Assembly: GCF_017643905.1 (NCBI RefSeq)
Contig: NZ_JAEPMO010000012.1
Location: forward strand, 1-46,910
DNA from: Marivita sp.
Lineage (GTDB): Bacteria; Pseudomonadota; Alphaproteobacteria; Rhodobacterales; Rhodobacteraceae
Direction: 5' to 3'
DNA length: 46,910 bases
A program made the translations under genes and the position numbers. The notes beneath the pieces were generated by a model that was not told the origin of the DNA, made no database searches, and was given only the letters and a program-made list of their open reading frames with translations. Positions 16,994 to 24,710 of the stretch are shown one piece after another (the stretch's first letter is position 1; each line of letters starts with the position of its first letter).

Positions 16994-17863
16994 TCAGGTG
17001 TCGCGCGAGATAACGAACTGCGCCGCCTCATTCAAGGTTTGCGCCCGTGCGCCATAGGGCGACAAGGCATCACAGGCGACTTCGACCAGTTGAGAGGCAC
17101 GCTGCTTTGCGCCGTCGAGCCCCAGCAAAGAGACAAACGTGGCCTTGCCCCGATCCGCGTCTTTGCCCACCGCCTTGCCAACGATAGTCTCGTCGCCTTC
17201 GACGTCCAGAATATCGTCGGCAATCTGGAACGCGAGGCCGAGGGCATTGGCATAATCTGTCAAAGGCTTGAGGTCGGCCTGCGCCAGCCGCGCCCCCGCC
17301 TGCGCCGACCACACGATCAGCGCTCCGGTCTTGCCTGCCTGCAACTCGGTGATCTGGTCCAGCGTCAATGGCGTCTCGGCGGTTTCCGCGAGAATGTCCA
17401 ACGCCTGCCCCAGCACCATACCCTTATGACCCGACGCCTGCGCAAGGCTCAGGGCCAGATCGGCGCGCACCGCACCGTCGCCGTGACAGGCCGGGTCCAG
17501 CACCAGTTCGAACCCGAGGGTCTGCAACGCATCCCCCACCAGAACCGCCGTCCCGTCATCCCATTTGCGATGCACGGTCGGCAGCCCCCGCCGCAGATCG
17601 TCATCATCCATGCAGGGCAGGTCATCATGCACAAGGCTGTAGGCGTGGATCGCCTCAATCGCGGCGGCAGGCCAGATGGCCTGCGCCTCAGACACGCCAT
17701 GCAGGCGCGCACCTTCAAGCACAAGGAACCCGCGCAGCCGTTTGCCGCCCGCCACAGCATAGCGCATGCCCTCGACCACCGGCAGGTCAGGCTGCCCCGC
17801 TAGAACGGTCTCCAGGTGTGCGCCGATCCGGGCAGCATCGCGGCGCAGCGCGTCGGAAAACAT
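16994..17863 (-). CDS. ispA: Polyprenyl (farnesyl) diphosphate synthase
   Basis: 289 residues, the short IspA type. The first aspartate-rich motif with the two-residue insertion, DDLPCMDDDD (residues 80-89), and the second, QIADDILDVEGD (about 214), bind the magnesium-diphosphate groups. GGKRLRGFL near residue 40 is the usual substrate site. It makes farnesyl diphosphate from IPP and DMAPP, for quinones, undecaprenyl phosphate and possibly carotenoids. xseB ends nine bases upstream and dxs follows. Confidence 0.93.
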   Translation of the reverse strand: MFSDALRRDAARIGAHLETVLAGQPDLPVVEGMRYAVAGGKRLRGFLVLEGARLHGVSEAQAIWPAAAIEAIHAYSLVHDDLPCMDDDDLRRGLPTVHRKWDDGTAVLVGDALQTLGFELVLDPACHGDGAVRADLALSLAQASGHKGMVLGQALDILAETAETPLTLDQITELQAGKTGALIVWSAQAGARLAQADLKPLTDYANALGLAFQIADDILDVEGDETIVGKAVGKDADRGKATFVSLLGLDGAKQRASQLVEVACDALSPYGARAQTLNEAAQFVISRDT

Positions 17864-17872
17864 CGGACCAGC

Positions 17873-18115
17873 TTACTCGGGATCGAAGGGCGCGGTGCCC
17901 GTAGGTTTGCCATCGGCGTCCAGCGTGATCGCCGCGACCTTTTCCTGCGCCTCGTTCAGCTTGGCCTCGCAGCGCTTCTTGAGCGCCGCCCCGCGTTCGT
18001 AAAGCGCAATGGATTCCTCCAAAGCCACATCGCCGCGTTCCAACTGGCCCACGACCTTTTCAAGTTCGGCCATCGCCGCCTCAAAGCTCATCTGGTCCAC
18101 AGGTGTGTCGCTCAT
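17873..18115 (-). CDS. xseB: Exodeoxyribonuclease VII small subunit
   Basis: 80 residues, the normal size. XseB motif: MSFEAAMAELEKVVGQLE then GDVALEESIALYERG, forming the two-helix coiled-coil that binds XseA. The C-terminal tail is alanine- and lysine-rich. The start overlaps the stop of the HDAC-like gene by four bases, and ispA follows after nine bases, the common xseB-ispA-dxs order. The large subunit gene xseA is not in the window. Confidence 0.93.
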   Translation of the reverse strand: MSDTPVDQMSFEAAMAELEKVVGQLERGDVALEESIALYERGAALKKRCEAKLNEAQEKVAAITLDADGKPTGTAPFDPE

Positions 18116-19038
18116 GACGCGGCCTCCATCAGTTCTTCCACATGCGCACGCGCACTTTCCGCGAGCGCAGACAAATCATAGCCACCTTCCAGAGTCGAGA
18201 CGATGCGCCCCTCACACAGGTCTGCCGCCAATGCGCACAGCTGACGGGTGAGCCAGCGGAAATCTTCGGTCGACCACTGCAATTCCGCAAGCGGATCATC
18301 CTGATGCGCGTCAAACCCGGCAGAGAGTATGATCAACTCAGGTTTGAAGGCGCGAAGACGCGGGAAAACCTGCGCCTCATAAGCCGCCCGCATCTCGGCC
18401 CCACCGGATCGCGGCGCCAATGGCACGTTCAGCACATTGTCATGTGCGCCCCGTTCCGACGGATCACCGGTGCCCGGCCACAGCGGCATCTGCTGGCTGG
18501 TGATGGTCAGCGCCCGCGCTTCGTTCCACAACAGGTCCTGCGTGCCATTGCCGTGATGCACGTCGAAATCCACCACCGCGACACGGGACAAGCCATGCGC
18601 CTCAAGCGCATGCATGGCCCCGATGGCCGCGTTGCCGAAAAGGCAGAACCCCATGGGCGTAGACGTTTCCGCATGGTGCCCCGGCGGACGGATGGCGCAG
18701 AACGCATTGCCAACCTCATCGTCCAGCACCAGATCGACCGCTTTGACCACAGCCCCCGCCGCCCGGAACGCGGCGTTTACGCTGCCCGGTGACATCCATG
18801 TATCGGCGTCCAACTGGTGAAACCTTTCGGCAGGTTGCGCCGCGACAATGGCATCTACATGCCCTTGCGGATGCACATAGGCCAGATGCGCGGGGTCAAC
18901 CAACGGCGCTGTCTCACGCCGCAGATCCAACCCTTCCAACGCGTGCAACACATGCTCCAACCGCGCCACCCGCTCGGGATGTCCGTTCGGAGTCACATGC
19001 TCCAGACACTCCGCATGTGTGATCAATGCCGTCGCCAT
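18112..19038 (-). CDS. Histone deacetylase family protein
   Basis: 308-residue zinc-dependent deacetylase of the HDAC/acetylpolyamine amidohydrolase/AcuC superfamily. Motifs in order: GHPERVARL (19-27), RPPGHHAE (117-124), VVDFDVHHGNGTQD (155-168) with zinc ligands Asp159 and His161, SAGFDAHQDDPLA with the third ligand, and LEGGYDL. All catalytic residues are present. Bacterial members deacetylate polyamines, acetyl-CoA synthetase or unknown small molecules. The substrate here is not shown; an acetylated polyamine is one option given the polyamine-type transporter at 21468-27044, but the two are separate transcription units. It overlaps xseB. Confidence 0.9.
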   Translation of the reverse strand: MATALITHAECLEHVTPNGHPERVARLEHVLHALEGLDLRRETAPLVDPAHLAYVHPQGHVDAIVAAQPAERFHQLDADTWMSPGSVNAAFRAAGAVVKAVDLVLDDEVGNAFCAIRPPGHHAETSTPMGFCLFGNAAIGAMHALEAHGLSRVAVVDFDVHHGNGTQDLLWNEARALTITSQQMPLWPGTGDPSERGAHDNVLNVPLAPRSGGAEMRAAYEAQVFPRLRAFKPELIILSAGFDAHQDDPLAELQWSTEDFRWLTRQLCALAADLCEGRIVSTLEGGYDLSALAESARAHVEELMEAAS

Positions 19039-19089
19039 GGGCGCGTCCCCCTGCTTCTTCTCTTTTCAAATACGCAAAGACCAAACCCG

Positions 19090-19791
19090 TCAATCGGGTG
19101 CAAGCATATACCCGGCGCCGCGCACCGTTTGCAGGTAGCGCGGCTGTTTCGGATTGTCTTCGAGCTTGCGGCGAAGTCGGGTGATCTGCACATCCACCGC
19201 CCGCTCCTGGCTTTGTCCACGGTCGCGCCCCAGTTCCTCGACCAGTTGCGTGCGGCTGAGGGCGATACCCGGCTTGGCCGCAAAGATCTTCATCAGCTGG
19301 ATCTCGGTCGACGTCAGACGAACAAGGTTTTCCCCCCGCCACATCTCGGCGCGTTCGGTGTCATAGCGGATAGGGCCAAGGTTCAGATATTTCGGGGTAC
19401 TGTCCGCCATGACCTGTTCCGGCATGCGACGCAGGATCGCGTTGATGCGAAGCAGCAGTTCCTTGGGCTCGAACGGCTTGGCAAGGTAATCATCTGCCCC
19501 GGCCTCAAGCCCCGCAATCCGGTCCTCGGTTTCAGCCCGCGCCGTCAGCAGAAGGATCGGTGTGGTCGAGCGCTCCCGGATGCCGCGCGTCAGGCTGATC
19601 CCGTCTTCGCCCGGCATCATCACGTCCAGAACGATCAGGTCGAAATCCAACCCGGACAGAATGCGTCGGGCATGAGCGGCATCACGGGCCGCGCTGACAA
19701 GAAAGCCGTTGCGGATCAGAAATTTCTGCAGCAACCCGCGAATACGCTCGTCATCATCGACAATCAGCAGGTGGGCGTCGGGATCAGCCAT
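19090..19791 (-). CDS. petR: OmpR-family response regulator, PetR-like
   Basis: 233 residues from ATG 19791. Receiver domain with the acidic pair DDDE and phospho-acceptor Asp in IVLDVMMPGEDG, then KPFEPKELLLRI, followed by an OmpR/PhoB winged helix (LVRLTSTEIQLMKIF, RAVDVQITRLRRKLED, TVRGAGYML). It starts one base after the MarR-type gene. This MarR-regulator plus response-regulator pair matches petP-petR of Rhodobacter capsulatus, known to be required for cytochrome bc1 expression there. No sensor kinase gene is adjacent and petABC are not in the window. The longer frame to 19815 would overlap the upstream gene and is not needed. Confidence 0.82.
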   Translation of the reverse strand: MADPDAHLLIVDDDERIRGLLQKFLIRNGFLVSAARDAAHARRILSGLDFDLIVLDVMMPGEDGISLTRGIRERSTTPILLLTARAETEDRIAGLEAGADDYLAKPFEPKELLLRINAILRRMPEQVMADSTPKYLNLGPIRYDTERAEMWRGENLVRLTSTEIQLMKIFAAKPGIALSRTQLVEELGRDRGQSQERAVDVQITRLRRKLEDNPKQPRYLQTVRGAGYMLAPD

Positions 19792-19792
19792 G

Positions 19793-20305
19793 TCAGCGTC
19801 CGTCCCGCAGCGCATGATAGGCGCGCTTCATGTCGTCATCCATCATCGCTTCCAATACTGTTTTGAAACCGGCCACCGCGTCGGGGCCAGCCTTGCGATA
19901 GGCGTCGCGCATCCGGGCACGTTGTGCGTCGGACAATTGCTGTTCAAGCGCTTCGCCGGCTTCGGTCAGGGTCAAATGCCGCTCTCTCTTGTCGCTGCGT
20001 CCCACATGGCTTGTGACAAGACCATCTTCGATCAAGGTGCGCAACACACGGTTCAGCGATTGCTTTGTCACCCCAAGAATGGCCAGCAGGTTGTTCACGG
20101 TGGTGCCGGGTGCGCAGTGGATGAAATGGATGGCGCGGTGATGGGCTCGCCCGTAGGACAGCCCTTCAAGAATGCGATCCGGATCCGCAGTGAACCCACG
20201 ATAGGCAAAGAACATCGCTTCGATCCCCTGCCGCAACTGCTCGTCCGTCAGATACAGCAGGGACTGCCCGCTCGAAGTGTTTTGCGTGTGCCCTTCCGCC
20301 ATGGT
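19793..20305 (-). CDS. petP: MarR-family regulator, PetP-like
   Basis: 170 residues from ATG 20305; a further in-frame ATG at 20362 with GAGG upstream would add 19 poorly conserved-looking residues. MarR winged helix: PGTTVNNLLAILGVTKQSLNRVLRTLIEDGLV (helix-turn-helix) and the wing DKRERHLTLTEAG. LLYLTDEQLRQGIEAMFFAYRGFTADPDRIL is characteristic of PetP relatives in Rhodobacteraceae. First gene of a probable six-gene minus-strand operon (petP, petR, HDAC, xseB, ispA, dxs) and divergent from ilvE. Confidence 0.82.
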   Translation of the reverse strand, partial: TMAEGHTQNTSSGQSLLYLTDEQLRQGIEAMFFAYRGFTADPDRILEGLSYGRAHHRAIHFIHCAPGTTVNNLLAILGVTKQSLNRVLRTLIEDGLVTSHVGRSDKRERHLTLTEAGEALEQQLSDAQRARMRDAYRKAGPDAVAGFKTVLEAMMDDDMKRAYHALRDGR

Positions 20306-20355
20306 CGGTCGTCCAATCCGTCTTTTTTGTTGGTCTCGAAAATACGTCAGTCTTG

Positions 20356-20384
20356 TTGACATTCCAAGCCTCGAATGGTAGCGA
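20356..20384 (+). promoter_or_regulatory. Possible promoter of the branched-chain aminotransferase gene
   Basis: A perfect -35 hexamer TTGACA (20356-20361) lies 17 bases before TAGCGA (20379-20384), a weak -10. It is about 80 bases upstream of the ilvE start and partly overlaps the alternative petP start region. Only one half is convincing. Confidence 0.35.
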
Positions 20385-20464
20385 ATCTCAGTTTTAGCGC
20401 AACATTATGTCCGATGCGGACCTAATTTGCGCAATTTATGAAAATCCGGGCGAGGAGAATTGAA

Positions 20465-21334
20465 ATGGCCGGAACCTATGACGACCGCGATGGAAAGATC
20501 TGGATGGATGGCCAGCTCATCGATTGGCGCGACGCGAATGTCCACATCCTGACACATGCCATGCATTACGCAAGTTCGGTCTTCGAGGGCGAGCGTGCGT
20601 ATAACGGCAAGATCTTCAAATCGCGCGAGCATTCGGAACGGCTCAAGCGGTCGGCGCAGATGATCGACTTCGAGATCCCTTACACCGTGGACGAAATCGA
20701 AGCGGCCAAGAAAGCGGTTCTCGAAGCCAACGGGCAGTCCGACGCATATGTGCGGGCTGTTGCATGGCGCGGCGTGGGTCAGGACATGGGTGTCGCGTCC
20801 GCGCGCAACCCGGTCCGTATGGCGATCGCCAGCTGGGAATGGGGTGCTTATTACGGCGATGCCAAGATGAAGGGAGCGAAGCTCGACATTTCCAAGTGGA
20901 AGCGCCCGTCGCCCGAAACCATCCCGAGCCATGCCAAGGCGGCCGGTCTCTACATGATCTGCACCATGTCCAAACACGCGGCCGAGGCCAAAGGCTGCTC
21001 TGACGCGATGATGTTTGACTATCGTGGCTATGTGGCCGAAGCGACAGGCGCGAACATCTTCTTCGTCAAGGACGGCGAAGTGCACACGCCAACACCCGAC
21101 TGCTTCCTCAACGGCCTGACGCGCCAGACAGTGATCGGCATGCTCAAAGAGCGCCAGGTCAAGGTGCATGAGCGCCACATCATGCTGGAAGAGCTTGAAG
21201 GCTTCGAGCAGTGCTGGCTCACCGGGACGGCCGCCGAAGTGACCCCCGTTGGCCAGATCGGTGATTACAACTTCGAAGTCGGATCGCTCACCCGCGAGAT
21301 CGCGGAAGGCTACGAAAAGCTCGTCCGCAGCTGA
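20465..21334 (+). CDS. ilvE: Branched-chain amino acid aminotransferase
   Basis: 289-residue fold-type IV PLP enzyme. It transfers amino groups between Leu/Ile/Val and 2-oxoglutarate in the cytosol. Evidence: HAMHYASSVFEGERAYNG at the start, YVRAVAWRG, the PLP-binding KW..PSPETIPSHAKAAGLYM region, GYVAEATGANIFFV and FLTGTAAEVTPV-like (WLTGTAAEVTPVGQIG). ATG 20465 follows GAGGAGA, a strong ribosome site; the nine codons upstream are rejected. It ends just before a shared bidirectional terminator and stands alone. Confidence 0.95.
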   Translation: MAGTYDDRDGKIWMDGQLIDWRDANVHILTHAMHYASSVFEGERAYNGKIFKSREHSERLKRSAQMIDFEIPYTVDEIEAAKKAVLEANGQSDAYVRAVAWRGVGQDMGVASARNPVRMAIASWEWGAYYGDAKMKGAKLDISKWKRPSPETIPSHAKAAGLYMICTMSKHAAEAKGCSDAMMFDYRGYVAEATGANIFFVKDGEVHTPTPDCFLNGLTRQTVIGMLKERQVKVHERHIMLEELEGFEQCWLTGTAAEVTPVGQIGDYNFEVGSLTREIAEGYEKLVRS

Positions 21335-21352
21335 TCTAGACATCCCTCAACG

Positions 21353-21387
21353 AAAAAGGCCCCGCACCATCGTGTGGGGCCTTTTTT
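21353..21387. terminator. Bidirectional terminator between ilvE and the ABC transporter operon
   Basis: AAAAAGGCCCC and GGGGCCTTTTTT flank a GCAC...GTGT stem extension with loop CATC. Both strands give a GC stem followed by a run of at least five T, so it serves ilvE and the converging minus-strand transporter operon. Confidence 0.92.
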
Positions 21388-21398
21388 GTGCTTGGAGC

Positions 21399-21464
21399 AA
21401 GGCTCTTGGAAGAGCCTTCATCCGCATTTTGGAAAATGCGGAACAAGCGCCTTCAAAGACGCTT
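21399..21464 (-). repeat. Three consecutive short hairpins after the transporter operon
   Basis: Three adjacent inverted repeats with two-base centres: AAGGCTCTT/AAGAGCCTT (21399-21418), TCCGCATTTT/AAAATGCGGA (21421-21442) and AAGCGCCTT/AAGACGCTT (21445-21464). The third has one C-A mismatch on the plus strand but a G-U pair in minus-strand RNA, which fits a role in the transporter transcript. They sit directly behind the last permease gene and before the terminator, so probably protect or define the 3-prime end of that mRNA. Confidence 0.65.
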
Positions 21465-21467
21465 CCC

Positions 21468-22658
21468 CTATCCCGGCGACATGCCCCGCATTTTCTCGGA
21501 CCTGCGGCGCAGAATCTCGACAGCCGTCAGAAGGCAGATCGAAATCCCCACAAGGATGGTCGCAGCGGCAAGGATCGTCGGCGAAATCTGCTCGCGCAGA
21601 CCGGTGAACATCTGCCACGGCAGCGTCTGCAATTCGGCCGAACCGATGAAGAGCACCACAACCACTTCGTCAAAAGACGTGATGAATGCGAACAAGCCCC
21701 CGGAGATCACGCCCGGCAGGATCAGCGGCATCTGCACCTTGAAGAAGGTGGTCACCGGGTTCGCGCCCATATTCGCCGCCGCCCGTGTCAGCGACCGGTC
21801 AAAGCCGACCAGCGTGGCCGTCACGGTGATGATGACAAAGGGAATGCCCAGCACCGCGTGTGCCAGAACAATGCCCCAATAGGTGCCGACAAGTCCAATC
21901 TTGGAGTAGAAGAAATACATGCCCGTGGCGGAGATGATCAGCGGCACGATCATCGGAGAAATCAGGATCGCCATGATCGCCCGTTTGCCCGGCACGTGGC
22001 TCTGGCTCAGGCCGATGGCTGCCAGAGTTCCCAGCGAAACCGAGATCAAAGTCGCAACCGGCGCCACCATGAGGGAGTTCTTGACCGCATTGGTCCATTC
22101 CGGGTTGGTCAGGAAGTCCCGGTAGTGCTTGAGGCTGTAACCTGCCGGATCGAAGGCCAGCATTTCCGGCGTGAAGGTAAAGAAATCCTGCGCGTTGAAG
22201 GACAGCGGCATCACCACGATGATCGGCGTGATCAGAAAGACGAAGATCGCTCCGCAGAGCACGCGGAAACTGTAGTGCCACAGCACCTGGCCAGGGGTGA
22301 GGTAAGGCACCAGATGCGCCCGATAGCGCCCCATGCCGATCCAGTAGATGAACCAGCCGAAGAACCAGCCAAACAGCCCCCCCATGATCAGACCGGGAAT
22401 GGCGTTGAACAAATAGCCGACGACCGCCGCAACCGCGAACAGCCCCCAGCGCACCGGCTTTTCCAGCGCTTCGCCCAGCACTTGCATCGCAACGAATGCC
22501 AATACCGCCATCAGCGCCGCTCCGGCAAGGATACCCAGCAGGCCCGAGCCTTGCGCTGTGCCGATGAACAGCCCCGCAAACCCGCCCGCTGCGGCCAGAA
22601 CGCCCGCCGTGAACCCGATGGGCTTTTTCTCGATCGGTGTGAGAATGGCTTCAGCCAT
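21468..22658 (-). CDS. ABC transporter permease, polyamine type (PotC-like), with N-terminal extension
   Basis: 396 residues. The C-terminal about 270 residues are a normal PotC-class permease (LNSLMVAPVATLISVSLGTLAA-like TNAVKNSLMVAPVATLISVS) with the EAA loop RAAANMGANPVTTFFKVQMP that contacts the ATPase. The first about 125 residues are extra: several hydrophobic, glycine-rich segments (FLIGTAQ-like AGLFIGTAQGSGLLGILAGAAL, then AIPGLIMGGLFGWFFGWFIYWIG) predicting additional membrane helices. Last gene of the operon, three bases downstream of the other permease gene. It moves solute through the inner membrane; substrate is inferred from the family only. Confidence 0.88.
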   Translation of the reverse strand: MAEAILTPIEKKPIGFTAGVLAAAGGFAGLFIGTAQGSGLLGILAGAALMAVLAFVAMQVLGEALEKPVRWGLFAVAAVVGYLFNAIPGLIMGGLFGWFFGWFIYWIGMGRYRAHLVPYLTPGQVLWHYSFRVLCGAIFVFLITPIIVVMPLSFNAQDFFTFTPEMLAFDPAGYSLKHYRDFLTNPEWTNAVKNSLMVAPVATLISVSLGTLAAIGLSQSHVPGKRAIMAILISPMIVPLIISATGMYFFYSKIGLVGTYWGIVLAHAVLGIPFVIITVTATLVGFDRSLTRAAANMGANPVTTFFKVQMPLILPGVISGGLFAFITSFDEVVVVLFIGSAELQTLPWQMFTGLREQISPTILAAATILVGISICLLTAVEILRRRSEKMRGMSPG

Positions 22659-22661
22659 GGA

Positions 22662-24359
22662 TCAGCCCCCCAGTTTGACGTTGTCGATGCCGACGATCCG
22701 GTCGTAGGCCCAATAGAGCACCAGAACCACCACCAGCAGGATCGTCCCCAACGCGGCCGCAAGGCCCCAGTTGAGCGAGCTTGAGATGTGGTACGCAATC
22801 CGGTTCGAGATGAAGATACCCGAGGTACCACCCACGATTTCCGGCGTGATGTAGTAGCCGATGGACAGGATGAACACGAGAATCGACCCCGCGCCGATGC
22901 CGGGCACCGATTGCGGGAAGTAGACCCGCCAGAAGGTTGTCCAGTTGGTCGCGCCCAGCGACTTTGCCGCGCGGACATAGGATTGCGGGATGGTCGACAT
23001 CACCGAATACATGGGCAGAATCATGAACGGCAGCAGGATATGCGTCATCGCGACAATGGTGCCGAACTGGTTGTTGATCATCGTCAGACGCGCGTCATCC
23101 GCCACAAGTCCAAGCCAGACCAGCGTATCGTTGATCACACCCTGCTGTTGCAGCATCACCTTCCACGCCGAGGTCCGCACCAGAAGTGACGTCCAGAATG
23201 GCAGCAGCACGAGGATCATCAGCAGGTTTGCCTTGCTCGACGGCAGGTTCGAAAGCAGGTAGGCGATCGGATAGCCGAGCATGATGCAGCTTAGCGTAAT
23301 CACAAGGCTCATGAACATGGTGCGCTGGAACAGCAGACCGTAGATCCGCTCGTCCTCATCGCGCAGCATCGGACCTTCCGGCGTTTTCTGCATGTCGACG
23401 GCGTTCAGGAAGTACCCAGACGTATAATCCGGGCTGTAGGTCTTGATGGTCTGCCAGACTTCCGGCTCGACCCAGTCTTCGTCGATATCGGCAAAGCCAT
23501 CGCGGAACGAGATCGTTTCAAAATCGGGGCTCGCGACAAGCGCAGCCGCCGCCTGAAGCATATCGGCGCGCGGACCGGAATACCCACTGACATCCCCTGC
23601 AGAGACGTCCTGATACAGCGCCGTGTGCACGACACTCCACGGCTCTTCTTCCAGCGGGCTGTCGCCTTCCTCGTTCTGCATGAAGCGGGCGAAGATACGA
23701 TACGACTCGGCCGTGCGCGGCAGGATCTCGGCGATGTCCGACCGCAGCTCGAACGCCGGCATGGTGCCGTTGCCGTCCCAAGCCTCCTGCGCTGCAATCC
23801 AGTCCGGATCGCCCATCAGTTCGGCCCAGGGGCGGGCTTCGTCCCAATCACCGTTCAGGTCCTCGAACTGGTCCTGATAGACCTCTCCGATATCCTCGAT
23901 GCCCCGGCCAGATTTACGGAAAAGCGACGACGCCCCGGTCTGTTCATAGTTCAGGCGCGAGCCCAGCCGAGTGTGTTCCTTCCGTTCCGCCGCGTAGAAC
24001 ACATCGTAATAGGCGGCCTCGAACACTTCCTCGCGCGGCAAGCCACCGGCAGCGGCGTCATAATCGGTCAAGGCGGCGACGGTGCGCGGGATCGTATCGC
24101 GCACGATCTGGTTTTCCACCGAACGGAACAGCATGTCACCAATCGGGGCAATGAAACTGATCAGAACAAACAGCAAGAGCGGCGCGATAAGCATCAACGC
24201 GCGGATTTTCTGCGCCCGAAGCGCGCGGTTCAAGGATCGTTTGAGCGGTGTGCCGTCAGCCGCAAGAACCGGCCCAGTCTCGGCTTTGTCGGCAGCACGC
24301 AGCGCATTATCGGGCGTCGGGCCCGCGATCTTGTCGGGTTCTGTTGCGGCGTCGGTCAT
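22662..24359 (-). CDS. ABC transporter permease, polyamine type (PotB-like), with large inserted domain
   Basis: 565 residues, about twice the normal PotB length. After a polar cytoplasmic N-terminus comes helix 1 (about 54-73), then roughly 270 hydrophilic, acidic residues (75-347) predicted outside the membrane, then the standard remaining helices from 348 with the EAA loop RAAKSLGATNWTTFWRVYFP. The insert is rich in Asp, Glu, Tyr and Trp, with no cysteine or known motif that I recognise. It may contact the binding protein or the substrate in the periplasm. The gene lies three bases after the DUF1330 gene and before the second permease. Confidence 0.88.
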   Translation of the reverse strand: MTDAATEPDKIAGPTPDNALRAADKAETGPVLAADGTPLKRSLNRALRAQKIRALMLIAPLLLFVLISFIAPIGDMLFRSVENQIVRDTIPRTVAALTDYDAAAGGLPREEVFEAAYYDVFYAAERKEHTRLGSRLNYEQTGASSLFRKSGRGIEDIGEVYQDQFEDLNGDWDEARPWAELMGDPDWIAAQEAWDGNGTMPAFELRSDIAEILPRTAESYRIFARFMQNEEGDSPLEEEPWSVVHTALYQDVSAGDVSGYSGPRADMLQAAAALVASPDFETISFRDGFADIDEDWVEPEVWQTIKTYSPDYTSGYFLNAVDMQKTPEGPMLRDEDERIYGLLFQRTMFMSLVITLSCIMLGYPIAYLLSNLPSSKANLLMILVLLPFWTSLLVRTSAWKVMLQQQGVINDTLVWLGLVADDARLTMINNQFGTIVAMTHILLPFMILPMYSVMSTIPQSYVRAAKSLGATNWTTFWRVYFPQSVPGIGAGSILVFILSIGYYITPEIVGGTSGIFISNRIAYHISSSLNWGLAAALGTILLVVVLVLYWAYDRIVGIDNVKLGG

Positions 24360-24362
24360 GGC

Positions 24363-24650
24363 TCAGGTGCCCTCGACTAGTATGATTGTGCTTGTCGCGG
24401 TGCGTCGGCGAATCTCTGCGACTTCCTGATAGGCAGGGTCGTGATACGCGCGCTTTGCGGTTTCGAAATCGTCGAATTCAATGACGACATGGCGGTTTTG
24501 CGTTTCGCCCTCCATCGTCTCGGACTGTCCGCCCCGCACGATGAACTTGGCGCCAAAGCTCTCAAGGATCGGCGTGTCGCGCTCGATATATTCCTTGTAG
24601 GCGTCGGGGTCATTCACCGTGATATGACCGATGATATAGCCTTTGGGCAT
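24363..24650 (-). CDS. DUF1330 family protein within the transporter operon
   Basis: 95 residues, ferredoxin-like alpha/beta barrel family related to EthD and antibiotic-biosynthesis monooxygenases. MPKGYIIGHITVNDPDAYKE, RGGQSETMEGE and VVIEFDDFETAKRAYHDPAYQ are the DUF1330 landmarks. No cofactor site is visible, and function is unknown for the whole family. ATG 24650 has AAGGA upstream; the frame further upstream overlaps the binding-protein gene and is rejected. It lies between the solute-binding protein and the two permeases, separated from the former by two hairpins. Confidence 0.85.
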   Translation of the reverse strand: MPKGYIIGHITVNDPDAYKEYIERDTPILESFGAKFIVRGGQSETMEGETQNRHVVIEFDDFETAKRAYHDPAYQEVAEIRRRTATSTIILVEGT

Positions 24651-24669
24651 GGGACTGTCCTTCCAATGC

Positions 24670-24710
24670 GGGATGGGCCAAACGGCCCATCCCAAAGCCT
24701 TCAAAGGCTT
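24670..24710 (-). repeat. Two hairpins between the binding-protein gene and the downstream genes
   Basis: AAGCCTT/AAGGCTT (24695-24710), overlapping the binding-protein stop codon by two bases, and the perfect 10-bp GGGATGGGCC/GGCCCATCCC with loop AAAC (24670-24693). In minus-strand RNA they follow directly on the binding-protein gene and no T-tract follows. Such hairpins commonly stabilise the upstream mRNA and reduce read-through to the permease genes, giving more binding protein than permease. That role is inferred. Confidence 0.7.

Noticed and set aside
21249-22784. 511-codon plus-strand open frame opposite the PotC-like permease
   Set aside because: Crosses the ilvE end, a terminator and hairpins; composition is that of an antisense shadow.
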